DNA from: Hydractinia symbiolongicarpus | Taxonomy: Eukaryota; Cnidaria; Hydrozoa; Anthoathecata; Hydractiniidae | Assembly: GCF_029227915.1 (NCBI RefSeq) | Contig: NC_079888.1 | Span: 16,351,001 to 16,415,000, forward strand | DNA length: 64,000 bases | Direction of reading: 5' to 3' | Shown: positions 12,495 through 24,673 of the stretch, piece by piece | How the letters are laid out: every line of letters starts with the position of its first letter | Numbering within the stretch: the stretch's first letter is position 1 | Notes under the pieces: generated by a model | Databases searched by the model: none | Seen by the model: only the letters and a program-made list of their open reading frames with translations | Told to the model about the DNA's origin: nothing | Made by a program: the position numbers and the translations under genes

Positions 12495-12699
12495 GTTTAC
12501 ACCGCCATTTTGGAATGCACACTAGAAAGTAACATAGTCTCGCTTGTAAATAAGACTAAAAAATAAATTAAAAAAAAACAACGGCTGCGCTTATTTGATT
12601 ATGTTTTCTAGAATTCGAATACGAAATCAGGAAACAAATCTTTTAGAACATCTTCATTCTTTAGTCATGATTCATTGATTCATTGGAAAGCATTGTAAT

Positions 12700-12770
12700 T
12701 ACCACCTGGGAATTGATGTCACAAGCCTTCCCGAGAAGGAATTTGATGGCGACTGAGAGACGAAGCTTTT
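12700..12770 (+). repeat. Dispersed block with tgatgtca and gatggcgac motifs
   Basis: This block (ttgatgtcacaagcc, gagaaggaattt, gatggcgactg, acgaagctttt) aligns with the minus strand of 32455-32555, which has the same motifs in the same order. The pair is a dispersed repeat; the motifs resemble CRE (TGACGTCA) and YY1 (AAGATGGCG) sites. Confidence 0.5.
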
Positions 12771-14159
12771 TCTCTCAATATCATTGCAAAGAAGTCAAAA
12801 CAAGTATAAAACAAGAAGCCCAGGGGCTTGAAGATATCCACTATTAGCCAAGAAGATTTTAAAATTTGAAGTTGATCTTGAAAATAGAGAATTATGGGGT
12901 AAACAAATCTATGTTCGCAAATTAATGTACTTTCAGATCTGGAAGTTTATCCCCGATCTGGAATTTGCCTATTTTTGCTAGTGACCCAGACCGGTAGCTA
13001 GCTAAGCTTTAAAAACAACCTGTGTAACAATTTTAAAATCTGCTTTTAAACTACTCTTTTAACATTTCAATGGCTTCACAGCTTTTCTGGATTCACAGCA
13101 AAGTAATGTTTTCATTCAAAGATCGAAAAGTGAGTAAACTAAGTCATTGAATTTTTTCACGAAACGACAAAGCTATTATTTTCTTTAGTACAATAATAAA
13201 GATGTTTATTACATAAAGTCTAGCACATCCTGTCAAATCCACTTGAACCAATTAGTTAACTAACCAACAGCATTTTTACTTCATCCAGCCAGATTATAAA
13301 TGTACAGCAAGTGTGGTCTATCTAGATATACATTTTTGTAAAAACTAAATTCTTGTATCTTATTACAAATGCTAACATTAAAAACATATTTAAAAAGCTA
13401 GATAAAATAGGGACCATACAACACCATCACAAAAAACAAAGAAGAAAAATCAAATAATGGCTGAACAAATGATAGCTTTAGCTAGCTTGATAATACTAAA
13501 TATATTTACCATGTACTTTAGCTTATGACATATATTGTTATGAAAATATAAAAGTTATAAAATTAGAAAAATGTTAAGACGGTCAATATAAAAAAAAAAC
13601 ACAGCTCAAATGAAATGGTTCACCCAATAAGGCTTCTTCTTCGTCAAGCCGCCATTTTTTGATACAAAAATTTGCTGTGCTTAAAAACAGGACCTCAATT
13701 GTCAATAATAAAACCGCCCTTCGGCATGGAATATTTTATTTAGAGAATGATTTTAGTTTTAGTCATGCTCGAAATCAAAGATCTTTAAATTTGTCTAAAA
13801 AATAAGATAAACTTTAACAAGAAGTATTTCATTTTATATTATAAACTAAAAATCTTTTACTCCCAAACTTTACTTTTTGCAACATACAAAAAGTAGTGAG
13901 TCATGTAATACGGTCCGTTTAATTTCCACCATTGATTGGGAAATGACTCACTCACTCCTTAATCGCACTAGTTCCCAGTACATCAGCTACCTCACCAACT
14001 CGTACCCAAAGCACTTTCTCACCAGTTGCTGCTTCCAATATGCGCCAACAGTTTTTTTAAGGATATAGCTAACATCAGCTTGTTCCAAAGGATCTTTGGA
14101 GTGTTCACAAAATTATTATCTATTTTATCTCAACACACAGAGGTAGGTTATGAAAGCTC

Positions 14160-14232
14160 CCATTCTCGTCCCCAGAGCTCTTTGAGGTTAAAGCCTCGAG
14201 TTTATCTCAAAGAGCTCTGGGGTCGAGAATGG
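14160..14232. repeat. 27-base inverted repeat hairpin (foldback element)
   Basis: The arms 14160-14186 and 14206-14232 are reverse complements with one mismatch, around a 19-base loop. The arm core tcgtccccagagctctttgag starts like the cctcgttcccagg ends of the small elements near 16422, 22096 and 22896, suggesting one family. Confidence 0.8.
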
Positions 14233-15268
14233 AAAGCACCCTCTTCTGTTTTTCATAAATGTCTCCTTGTTTTTTTGCCAAAACACATCAGTCTATCGTA
14301 ATAGGGATGATTCTTGCTGCTGCCAAATGAAACAAAGACTGTTCAACATACTTTTCAGACATCCAGGTGCAACCTTGATCCCTGGGGACGCTCGTGATCA
14401 TTCGGGAGATGTTTATTCCTAAAAAGGATAAACTCTTGTCCACTTTCCCTGATGAAAAGCCCTCTGCACCAGGTCACCAAAAAGAAAGTGCTGCTGATAG
14501 TAACAGCCCAGTTGACACGATGCAACATGTTTCTGGACCTTCATCTAGCTCTTACTATGCTTAAGAAAAAATTGACCCGTGTTATCGACTAAATAAGGGC
14601 GAGAAGGCATTAAAAGCATTCTTCACACGGTTTTATCCATACTATACAATTTAACTTCCCCGTTTGAAAAGTTTTTTTTCCTTTTCAAGATTGTAAGGAT
14701 GATATAAAAGATCATATTGTGTATATTATACACCGTAACATTCCTTCGTTAGCTAACCTCGTTCTCAGGCCCCTGTAAATCTTTATATTCGGGGCAGCTT
14801 TTACCTAAGCCAAAAAGTTATCGGTCAATACTACTTCTTACTTCCGTTTAACTTAAAGGCATCCAAATACCACTACGTTTCCGAAAAACAAAATATGCTT
14901 ACCAAGGAAGTTTTTATTATACGTGCGTGATTGAAACGAATTTTTAATTTGCAATGCATTTTCAGAAATTATACTCGTTCTTCAAAAGCGAGAATTGCTT
15001 GTTTTTAAGCGGAGAATCCTAAACAACCCATATTTCTGATGATTGGAGGACATCATCGACGGTAGGAGTGTGAAGAAAGCGTACGACTGGGATTAACAAT
15101 AACGTTTGGATTAAGAACAAATTGTAGGGGATATCTTTCGAAACACACCCAAGTATTTTCACAGCAAAAAAATTGTTGCGTGTGCTATTCTAATTTCAAA
15201 AGTGTGTAGCAAAATATCAAGCTTATTTTTAAGCTAACATGTTTACTATCTCTACCTACCACTACCTA

Positions 15269-15296
15269 CCCCCCCCCCCCCCCATCCCCCCCCCCC
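15269..15296. repeat. Poly-C tract interrupted once
   Basis: Runs of 15 and 11 C are separated by at. The minus strand is therefore a G-run able to form a G-quadruplex. It is one of very few GC-rich spots in the region. Confidence 0.9.
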
Positions 15297-16421
15297 GTAA
15301 GAAAAATTTCTTCCAATTATCAAGTTATGCTTTAGGATAAACTTGCAGAACTTTCTTCTTCCAAGGGATAAACAGTCAGTTCTAAGTTCCTTTATTATCG
15401 GAGCAGTGACGTCTAAGGTAATTCATGAAATCAGAAGGATTATCCGTTACCGAGATACGGCAAAGCAACATAATGTACCTCTTTGGCCTTATTCGCAGTT
15501 ACCGTTATGGTTACCAATTTTAGTTTATAACTAAACATCTATATTCCTTCTTAGCAATATTTTTATAAAGTTTCATGGTTGTGGGAGGGGGGAGCAAATT
15601 TGAGATGTAAATACCAATCACAAAACATCACATAACAATACACTAGTTGGAATCCGTATACAACCACTGGCTTTATCCATAAGTTAACCCTTTAAGAGTC
15701 TATGTAAAGGCTGATTTTCTTTGCTCGTCTTCGCGTATCCCGAAAGGTTTTGGGTGAGCCTTTGCTGTATTAAATATAAGCATGGAAAAGAAGAAAAACA
15801 CATTGCCTTGTGGCAAAAGATCAGTTAAAAGCAACCAAATTTTCGCTGAGTGGAAATATCTTTTCCTTGTAAAGATTATTTTTTCAACGAGAGGAGAGGT
15901 AGTGAATTTATTGACTGTTTCTCTTATTAAGTGGCTATGAAGGCGCCATTATGGTTGATCAGATATTACAATCAACTAGATGGGCTAAAATGCACTCCAA
16001 ACGTTGCAGTGTAAAATCGCATTAAAAATGATCTTTTGAAGCAATATAAACAATTTAGGAGAAATCTATACCTAGTAAAGAGCATTGTGTATATCATTTC
16101 GAGGCCTGATACATCTTAATGTATGTGTATTCTCAATTCCACTAGATATTGCCTATTTTCATTTTAGACATCAATTTATTAAGAAATAATTATTTATTCC
16201 ATAGTCATAAGAAACAGGTTTCTCATATGTTGATGACATAGAAATAGCAAAATTATAATATATATCTGGAATTTTGTTTTGGTAACAAAACGGTTAGATG
16301 TGGAATAATATCTCGAAATTGGCAATCAATAGGACAGGGGGGCTCTAAGGTACTGGCGTTACTTAAGCAACGATTTGGGACTAACTGCGTACCTTCAGTT
16401 AGTATTCGGACTGCGATTCTA

Positions 16422-16510
16422 ACCTCGTTCCCAGAACATTTTTCCTTTTTGATTAATTTAAACCTTCTGTAATAACAGCTCAGGGGCCGAAAAAGCCTGG
16501 GGACGAGGAT
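16422..16510. mobile_element. Miniature element with cctcgttcccag ends
   Basis: The left end aacctcgttcccag and right end cctggggacgaggat are inverted copies about 90 bases apart, with nothing coding between. Related elements occur at 22096-22172 and 22896-22958, and single ends at 14754, 20984 and 33264. Confidence 0.6.
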
Positions 16511-18284
16511 GAACTAATTTGATAAAAATATTTATCTGATTGTTTTTTAGTGTGAAGGTGCTTGATTTTAGTGTCTCAACGTGGGCAAACCACGCTTCCC
16601 GAAAAACGCATTGAAATTCAACAAAATTGGCGTAACGAATTATTCGCTAGGAAAAAATTTTGTAATTTTTATGTTCCCTTTTAAAAAAACATTAATTTTT
16701 AAGAAAAATATTGGAAAGCTAAGATACCATTGAGGTAAAAAAAAAAGTTTTGATTTTGATTTTGGATCATCGACTAAACTTTTTTGGCTGACATTTTTTT
16801 CCGACCTAACTTTTTTATCGAGCTTTTGCCGTTTTTTTCCTTGTTGCTAATTTTTATCGGTTTTATGCAATTATTCTTTATTAGTGACTAAATTCAAAAA
16901 TTTAATCAGCAAAAAGTGACTAATATTTTTGCCGATTTCTTATTTTTGCCGACTAATTTTTTTATAGATTCAAGTTCTAAAACGATACTTTTCGGGCTAT
17001 TTAAAAGTGGAATACTAAAAATATTTCGAATGTTATAGGTGGAACGCTATAAAACTGTTGGTCAAGATAAATAATGTGCATTCGATTTGTTAAAAATAGT
17101 AACTTCCCAAAAATATTTCAACATTCGAAATTAAAAAAGTCAGACACTTAGCGATCACTTTTCATCAAGAGACTTTATTCTTGGGGTGATTTGCAACATA
17201 AAACGGTATGATTTTGGTCTATACTTTCAATTAGTGTAATTTTAATTGCTTATGTAAGCGTACTGTCGCAATAAAGTACCCTTTTTGTTGTTGTTTTTTT
17301 ACACAGCCCTTTCCCTCCCACACCCTTAGACGTCAGAAAAACACCTTAAAAGTCGTGTTTTATATTGCTTAAGGAGCAATTGTTCATCACTTTTTCGCAA
17401 CACCAAATGACTAGCAATGTTTTCGTATTTTTTTAGTAATGTTCCCTATTTTTTTAAAAATTGTTTAGCTACCTATCCTTCTTATTTTTATTCTTTCCTG
17501 TAGTTTATTTATTTATTTATTATTTTAGAACAAAAAATGGCCGACATGAGTAACATACATAAAGAAATTACAATACCAAATCGTATATTTCTTAAAGGTG
17601 GGTGAGTTACCTTATCGGATCTAAAAAAATCGATCCGAAAAATGAAAAAAATTCGGCGGTTATAAACCTTTTTGGAGTTCTTTTGATGTCTTGTATCAGT
17701 GCAGTTGAACATTTCTAAACTCAAAAAAGACCAAAAAATATTTGTCAGCCATAAGTGACGAACATTTCAGGAAATATCGATGATTTTGGACAAGAAGAAA
17801 AATTTGCCGACTTTGTTTGAGCAGATACTATACTGGTACTAATACTGCGTTTATCTACCTTCATAAACTATTACACTCGTTGCAGAAAACATCTTTTCAC
17901 AAATCTTGACCCGATATAATAACAAAAAAGATCGTAGGAAACGGGATAGCAGTCACCCATTCAGTATTTTTATTTAAAAAATAATATCATGTCCTTGCCC
18001 ATTTAAAACTAAATTTTACAGCTATTTTATTGAATATAAACGCGTTTTCCGGCAATCTAACCCTTCAGCAAAACTATGTCTTTGCCCAACACATTAGCCC
18101 AACCCTATTACAAATGGGCTTCCCACGGTACTGAAAATACGCAAAATATCAAAAATGTTTATAAGCAAGATAAATTTCGACATAGTACTTTTCAGATTGT
18201 CGAACCAACTGTGTAAGTACCTAAAAGATATGACTTCATTTCTACTGCTATGAAACCCTTTATTTTTAATCCTAAGCAAGAAAT

Positions 18285-18380
18285 ATGGCAGACCCAAACG
18301 CAAAATACGAGCTTCTATCGTGTATCACTGGAAAGTCGGGAGATATTGTCTTAGATCGGAGTTTTCCTGAAAACATTGTG
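18285..18380 (+). CDS. Candidate first coding exon of the DAZ/Boule-like gene
   Basis: The 32 open codons after ATG 18285 read MADPNAKYELLSC and end FPENIV, just what could precede an RRM RNP2 strand (I-V-F-V-G-G). The frame closes at TAG 18381. Donors gtgtag (18378) and gtagct (18380) are available, but neither joins in frame to the exon at 18701. A microexon coding the missing RNP2 residues would solve this. Confidence 0.45.
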
Positions 18381-21349
18381 TAGCTGGTTGGAATGTTTAA
18401 TTATTTCTTTCAGAAGCAGATTTTTTTAAATTGTTTTTTCCTTTGCCGCTTGTATTCTTTTGACGCAGTAACATTAACACGTTTATATGTGAGACCTATA
18501 GAGCAGGTTTTTTATCTTTTTGTCAAATTAAGCTTTTACATCCTTTCTCAGTTTTTATACAGAAATACAGCCTCACGACGGCTGTGTCTCAAAATAAGAG
18601 TCCATAGAAGCCTCGGGAAACCAGGTTGGGTTTGCAGAGTTATTTTGGACAACAATAACTTTGCGTTAATTAAGGCGGAAAATATTCTAAATATTTTTAG
18701 GTTTAGAACTCTCAACAAAAGAAGAAGAGCTGGAGAACATATTTATTAAATACGGCTGCATTATTGAAACAAAAATTATTCGTGATGCAATGACGAAAGA
18801 AAACAAAGGTAGGATTTCTCACTTAAACAGTCATCTTCCCTTGGTGTCAAATGAGACACGTTATTTTAGCAGTAAAATCAACCGAACAAAAATGCATCTC
18901 CACACCATTCTTTGGCTTAGCTATAAGCCAACCCATAAATGCAAGTTTAAATTTTATAATGAAAAGAAACGTCTTTTTCTGGTCGATGCAGCACGCTCTT
19001 CCAACCACTATTTTTCATGTGTCTCAGCAAAACAAAGGAATCTTTACCACACTGAAATTATTTCTCCACTAATAGCTTTTATAAAATAATTGTATTGAAG
19101 ACAGCTAATACTAAATCATTCTTAATTGACGAAATCGTTTATTGAATGAAACTGTTACATTTACAAAAAATATTACGCACGAAAAATATTTAAAGGTTTT
19201 AAAGAGCTTGAACTTGTCTCATGAGGTCTTATACGTGTAAATCTATATGTAAGATCGAAGTTTTCGGTGAAAAAGGCGGTCTTATACGAGTGCGGACGCA
19301 TTACAGGGTAGAATAATACGCCTGATTTTAAAACAAACTTTTGCTTTTCTTTTTTTAATTTACATGGACTTAAGCCATGTACTGACCTGAAAATTTAATA
19401 TTTTACCTTAAAAAGCTCCTATGTGAAAAATTAAAAGGCTTTTAGCGGTATAAATAATTCTGTTGTTTTAGGGTATGGCTTTATTACATTCGATAGTCAA
19501 CAGGTGGCTGAATACGTCATAGCGTCCTGCAAGTCAGTAAAGTTAGGGAACGCTGAGATCACAGTGGGACCTGCTAAAATAAAAAGACGTAAACCTGACT
19601 CAAGAATCCTAAAGAATTGCTATAATGGTAGCCCAGTTGTGTACACAGTTTCCAATGATGGTTTATTTTCGTTTCATCAAGCTGTACATTTGCCTTATCC
19701 TGTTTATGGGACAGGATTTCCGCCATGTTACAAGCCTCCGTTTGGTGATCAGTTTTTACCTTATAGTCAAGGATTCGCACATTCAGGTAATTATGTCGAA
19801 TATACTCGCGACTTGTTTGCGATGTATTTGCTAATTATCCACCAAATAGCTAATATATAGCTAGAAAATGTATTATTTTTGTCGCCACTATTATTTTGAA
19901 TGTTCGTTATTCGTGCAGGTATCTTGGCCCCTAAGTCGTTATTACTGAAACAGTTTGAAATCAAAGCTTATTTATAGACGAGTTAGATTTGTTCCGTTTT
20001 ACTCGGACAACCTTTAACTAAATGCACGTACTGCAGCTAATTCTAAGGTACATTGGTGGACATAGTATTGCATGACAATGCTTTTTGTTTTCGCATATGC
20101 AACGCACAAATTACAAGAACGGTGTTAGCAAGGGAGATATTAACGATGTTAGCAAGGGAGATATTGACTTAATGTTAAAACATTTTTACTTTATTGTTCT
20201 TAGATGTTGAAAATTCCAAAAATGGAGGCTGCATACCAAAAGATTTTCATCTTGATCAATCCGTGAGTAGAATGTTTATAAGTTCTGATAGTGGAAGAAA
20301 CCATGGATGCGGTATGCTTCAACCCAACCCTCCGTACCCTTCTCACGAACGAGTGTATAACGAAAACAACTCGCATATTCCCAACTGCACCAATCAGGGT
20401 GAATACTTCCCTAAGTTTACCAACATTGCTGCAATTAATAATTTCTACAACACAAACACCACGTGCCATGTCGAGAATCCCTACGATGGCAACTGCAGAA
20501 AAGTGGATGTTAAATTTTTTAACCGAGATTATCCAGTCTATACACCAAACAAATCAATTTACTGCGTTCCGGTCTCGTCAGGTCACGTGCTCAATGAAAT
20601 GGGGAAAAAATCGAATGTGTTAAATGATGGAATTCCGACGAGTACAAGCTCAAATCAACAACATGTCGGATCAAAAGACGTCTGCGAAAAAATAAACAAT
20701 ACACCAGTGACAAAAGCGCCGGATAATTACATGAAGTCATTGAAGGTACATTTTTTATTTACCTACTGCTTGGGGTTTTTACTTTTATGATAAACCTTGA
20801 CATGAAAACAGTTTTAAGACATATGTGACGAAATCTTAAGATGGTGACGAAAAATAGAATGATAAAAATTAGGGTCAACGAAAAATATGGTGTCGAGGGA
20901 ACAAATTCTCACAGTTGTTGAGCATTTTTATTAACTTATTATTTTGGTAAGAGCGTGACATATATGTTATTTAGATATCTTGGAACCTCGTACCCAGGAC
21001 TTTTATACGCCCAAGATAGTCTAATATAAAAACTATGACGTCACGCTGCAGTTTTTTTGACCAATAAGAATTATGTTTTTGATAATTTCAGAACGTCCCA
21101 AAACTTTCGATATTTTGAATAAGGGTTTCCATAAAATACTTTATATCCTAGATGATAACATGGAAACGTGGATCTGTTTTCTTTAAATTTTTAGAGCCAA
21201 AAGTTTGTTTTCATGTCAACTGGTCTGGGAAAAGTAAAAAGAGTGGTCGTCCATTCGTAGTAAAGGAGGAGAGTGATCGCCTATTCGCTGCTGAGGAAAT
21301 GAGATGTCGTTTTCACATGAGTAAACTCTATTCCCAGAAAAACATTTAA
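18285..21349 (+). CDS. boule: DAZ/Boule-family RRM RNA-binding protein (5' end uncertain)
   Basis: Secure exons are 18701-18808, 19472-19786 and 20204-20745. They encode most of an RRM: LELSTKEEELENIFIKYG, RNP1 built across a splice as KGYGFITF, then VGPAKIKRRK after the last strand. The ending A/EITVGPAKIK resembles the DAZ/Boule signature where the RRM ends in a G-P-A-x-x motif. The C-terminal ~230 residues are rich in Asn, Tyr and Pro, as expected for a translational regulator of germ cells (family knowledge). The RNP2 strand must lie upstream. A likely first exon starts at ATG 18285 (MADPNAKYELLSC, ending FPENIV), but its frame hits TAG at 18381 and no direct splice to 18701 keeps frame, so a small exon is probably missing. 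The last exon starts at 21195 (stop 21260) or, using AG two bases later, at 21197 (stop 21349). Confidence 0.68.
20123..20168 (+). repeat. 23-base tandem duplication
   Basis: gttagcaagggagatatt occurs twice in a row, 23 bases apart, about 36 bases upstream of the DAZ-like exon at 20204. Confidence 0.85.
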
Positions 21350-21413
21350 AAAAACAAACAAAAAAGAAGAAGAAATGGAGAAAAAAATAGAAATGTTTTG
21401 ATTTTATATAAGA

Positions 21414-21419
21414 AATAAA
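21414..21419 (+). terminator. Polyadenylation signal for the DAZ/Boule-like gene
   Basis: AATAAA lies 65 bases after the longer possible stop (21349) and 154 bases after the shorter one (21260), in AT-rich sequence. Confidence 0.55.
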
Positions 21420-22095
21420 GTATTTATGTATTTAACCATGGTTTCTTTCTTTTGGATTACTATGAGTATGGACGTCTTTGAAATTACGGCGCTTTCTAGT
21501 TTAAGGAAGGGTTAGACCAGAAAACATAAAAGATATCCTAGCGACGAGATTAACATCAAGAAACATTCTAGTTCGCTCTCCAAATTGTTGAGTATGGTTT
21601 CGCTCCAGTATAAAGCGTGTCGATTGAATAGGTAACATTTTGAAGCTTGCTTGAGGTTTGGACTTATAAAATGTGTCAAATTCGTCAGAAAAGTCAGCAA
21701 TACCGGCCGTTTGATGAAAGAACCTGGTCTTTTGTATAAAGATCTTTTGAAAATTACTTTGTGTGAACTAGAAGGATGCTTAAGTTCTTTTTTGGAAACA
21801 ACATTATAGAGAAGAGGCGTTAATTGAAACTTGCAGACTCTCTTGTTTGTCAAACTATAAAACAGTTTTTTAAGAAAGAAGCAGAACATTTTATTTGTAG
21901 GGAGTGATTTGCTCTTTCGTTTCGACCAACAGAATCGCAAAGAAAGCAATTGAAAGCGTGTTCAGTTGGATCTTGAATGTTGAGAGAGCCCATGGGTCTG
22001 GTAATTTACGTCATCATTCTTCTCTAACTAGTTCGTACAGGTGAGCAAGATGTCATTCTAGAATGATGGTTGTGTCCATAGGTGATTTCATGTAC

Positions 22096-22172
22096 CAACC
22101 TTGCTCCCAGCGCCTTTTAATTTTTGATTGTCTCAATGACCTGACAAAAAATAGGCACTGGGAATGAGGTTG
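22096..22172. mobile_element. Miniature element with cttgctcccag / ctgggaatgagg ends
   Basis: aaccttgctcccag at the left and its inverse ctgggaatgaggtt at the right bound about 77 bases; same family as 16422-16510. Confidence 0.55.
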
Positions 22173-22287
22173 TTCACGTACGATTTTCTGGTTAAGTTGA
22201 TTTACTAAGTAATTTATTATCAAAATTTTTGTTTATTAATATTCAACTGCTACAATCTTGCCAGAAATTTCTGTGGAATTATATATT

Positions 22288-22320
22288 ACTAGTCGTTAGC
22301 CCGTGGAAAAATCCACGGGT
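22288..22320 (+). repeat. actagt + perfect cccgtgg/ccacggg stem repeat
   Basis: actagtcgttag followed by cccgtggaaaaatccacggg, an 8-base perfect stem with a 4-base loop. Related copies lie at 9861 and 45220. Downstream is gacagacagacggacagacg, a short tandem. Confidence 0.6.
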
Positions 22321-22895
22321 TTGCCCGTCGCAGCTAAGCTACCATTTTGAGTGACAGACAGACGGACAGACGTATACGGGCAATACAATATAGATTGGAA
22401 ATCGAATAGAGTGTCAGATTATAAAACAACTTTAGGGGAGGAATGAATAATACAGAAAAAATATTGCAAAAGAATAGAATGCGGAAATAATGATTGCGAA
22501 TTTGCCTCGTATTTAAAACTCATTGGCATAATTATTTGAATCAAAAGACTCCATGACCCCCCTGTAACGTTATCAGGAGAATAATTTGCGGAAATCCACT
22601 TAGGAAAAAGACGATAGTTATGACTGTTTTAACATACTCTATTCTATCATCTGTAGTTCAAACTAGACTTTTCACTGTTCTTTGTAAATCGCATCCGCTT
22701 TGTAAATCCTAGTCTTACTATTTGAAATTACATAGCTAATATCTATCACTTTTTCTTAATGTTTTCTTGATAAACCAAGAAGTCTTAAGAACTGGGTCAA
22801 TATTATTTAACATTGTTATTGTTTTCCGCTGTTATGTAAATTTCGTTTCCTGTGGTTTTCGCGGTAGTCACGTACCAAAAAGAAAAAAAAATCGT

Positions 22896-22958
22896 TAACC
22901 TCGTTCCCAGGGTTCTTTCTTCGTTTTTTGATATTGGGATGATAGTGGTGACGAGGTT
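22896..22958. mobile_element. Miniature element with aacctcgttcccagg ends
   Basis: taacctcgttcccagg at the left and gtgacgaggtt at the right, 63 bases in all; the right end is diverged. Confidence 0.5.
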
Positions 22959-24451
22959 GTGTCCGTCGTCAATTAAGTAAACGTGTACGGCTGCATTGCG
23001 AAAAATCTTCGTGGCTGCTTCATGGTTTAATGACGTTCTCCTGTGAATTGAGGAGATTAAGGACTATGGGCAATATCTTCTATTCTTATAAATTTATAAT
23101 ATTTTCTGTGACGACGTCACTGCTTTTTTGAAATTATACAAATTCATGTGGATTCAAGAAAGATCACGCATAAGTTGATTTTTTAAATTTGGTTCACTTT
23201 TAAGAAGAGAAATAGAAGCCCTCCATGCAGAGTTTCTTAGTAGCACTTAGCACTATTACCTGTCATCTAGCTATAAAGTTCAATCAAAGCAGATAAGAAT
23301 GAAAATGTGTTTAGGCTATATTTCTAACAAGACCGTTTTTTCCAAGATTTAGTGTAGGGTTGTTTCTTAGGCTTGTTACTTGTTTTCTTATAAGAAGTAA
23401 GGCCTAGATTAGACGCTTCATTTTTGCCATGCGAAACTTAATTAAAATAGCGCAAAAAAATCTATGTCTATTTAGTTTAACAAAAAGACAACGTCCTAAT
23501 TCAACGTAAATAATTAGGTCGACGTTATTCAAAAAGTACAGCAGAATTTGCCGATTCAATCGGTCAATGTGAGGCCACGGGATTAGAAGGCTAGTTGGCT
23601 AGTTCTTACGTCGAAAGAAAAGTGTGTGGAAACATTTTATTTTCTTCATTTTGCATTCGCACGAAACTTAGCTTATGTTTTTACAATACGAACATTTACA
23701 AAACAAAGATTTTTGTGAATCAAACCTAGGTAGATCAAGTTGGCTTTCGGCTATCTCGATCGCGTGTGTATCGAAAAGCTATGACGCAATAATTTCGAGA
23801 TCGATTGAGGAATGTGAGAAATTTTTAGCTATACGCTGAACTAAAGAAAAAGATGGCTGTTCGTAACGTAAGCAAAATAAAGTTGTATCTTTTTACCATT
23901 TGAATCTTTAGGTATTACATTTCAAGTAATCTGATTGTGATTTTGTTATATATCTATATCTATTTATAAAGATGTAAGTTTTAAAAAGTTTAAATTTAAA
24001 CACACACGTATATAGCTTACTCTTAAATACTACCGGTAGTCAATTTCTGAAGAGGTGACCTTTTAGAGGGTTAGCTGTATTTTTGTGTTTCCTCCGGCTT
24101 TGGTAGAAACCACAAAGGGTTACATATGAGCTACACAAATTCTGAAATTTTAACCCAACTAGACAATTAATAAATGATCAGGCCAAGCAACTTAGAGTCA
24201 TCTGTTACTCTTGCTGCACTACACCCACACCAAACCCATCACCAAACCCATCACCAAATATGAAAAAATCCTAATTACAAGCTAACATAATTGTCCTTGG
24301 TAAGAATTCAATATGGTTTTATTGAATTTTACCATAGCCTTGGTTTTCGTTTTTAAAATAGCTTGAATATCACTTCATTAATTTCAGACCTGCTATGGTT
24401 TCCAATTGTTTTGTCAAAGGAAAAAATTATCTACTATTAAATCCATAATAA

Positions 24452-24673
24452 AATGTCTGTTCCGCCTGTAAGTGCAGTTTTGCGGACTTGCTTCATCCGT
24501 GCTCTGTCAGCGTTCACCTCCGCATTAGTGAAGAACCGCATGGCTGGATTTCTTGTGTAGGACCTGGTTACCAACGACAAAGGGGCCAGGCAAAAGACAT
24601 TCATGTCTACGTAGTTCTTTTAACTAAGTCAAAAGTCGCTGAATTAGATATTGATCAGGTTGGCTATGAATAG
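24452..24673 (+). CDS. Orphan 74-codon open frame, unrecognised
   Basis: The frame 24452-24673 is preceded by a stop and ends at TAG. It contains VCSACKCSFADLLHPC (four Cys) and HGWISCVGPGYQRQRGQ, and has more even composition than the surrounding noise. An overlapping frame from ATG 24453 gives 35 codons (MSVPPVSAVLRTCF...). No splice signals frame it clearly. It could be a transposon remnant or an exon of an unmodelled gene. Confidence 0.25.
   Translation, partial: NVCSACKCSFADLLHPCSVSVHLRISEEPHGWISCVGPGYQRQRGQAKDIHVYVVLLTKSKVAELDIDQVGYE

Larger units (their letters stand above)
11603..18284. other. Intergenic stretch without a recognised gene
   Basis: Apart from the listed repeats I see no coding signature. 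Open frames are short and AT-driven. Features include single ends of the cctcgtt-type element (14754), T-rich segments repeating gccgac/gccgatt (16780-16980), and small AT microsatellites. The missing 5' exons of the DAZ-like gene could lie here, but none could be identified. Confidence 0.5.

Noticed and set aside
14401-14560. Possible exon (pieces such as LFIPKKDKLLSTFPDEKPSAPG)
   Set aside because: Short frame next to transposon-like ends, no splice signals in the right places; not supported.
18393-19089. Plus-strand frames of about 118 and 99 codons across the DAZ-like exon
   Set aside because: They are shifted frames over the RRM exon and intron; the correct frame gives the RRM.
21512-21949. 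Minus-strand frame of 145 codons
   Set aside because: No domain, signal or splice context; composition is Ser/Leu/Phe/Lys-rich without pattern. Kept as a doubtful frame only.
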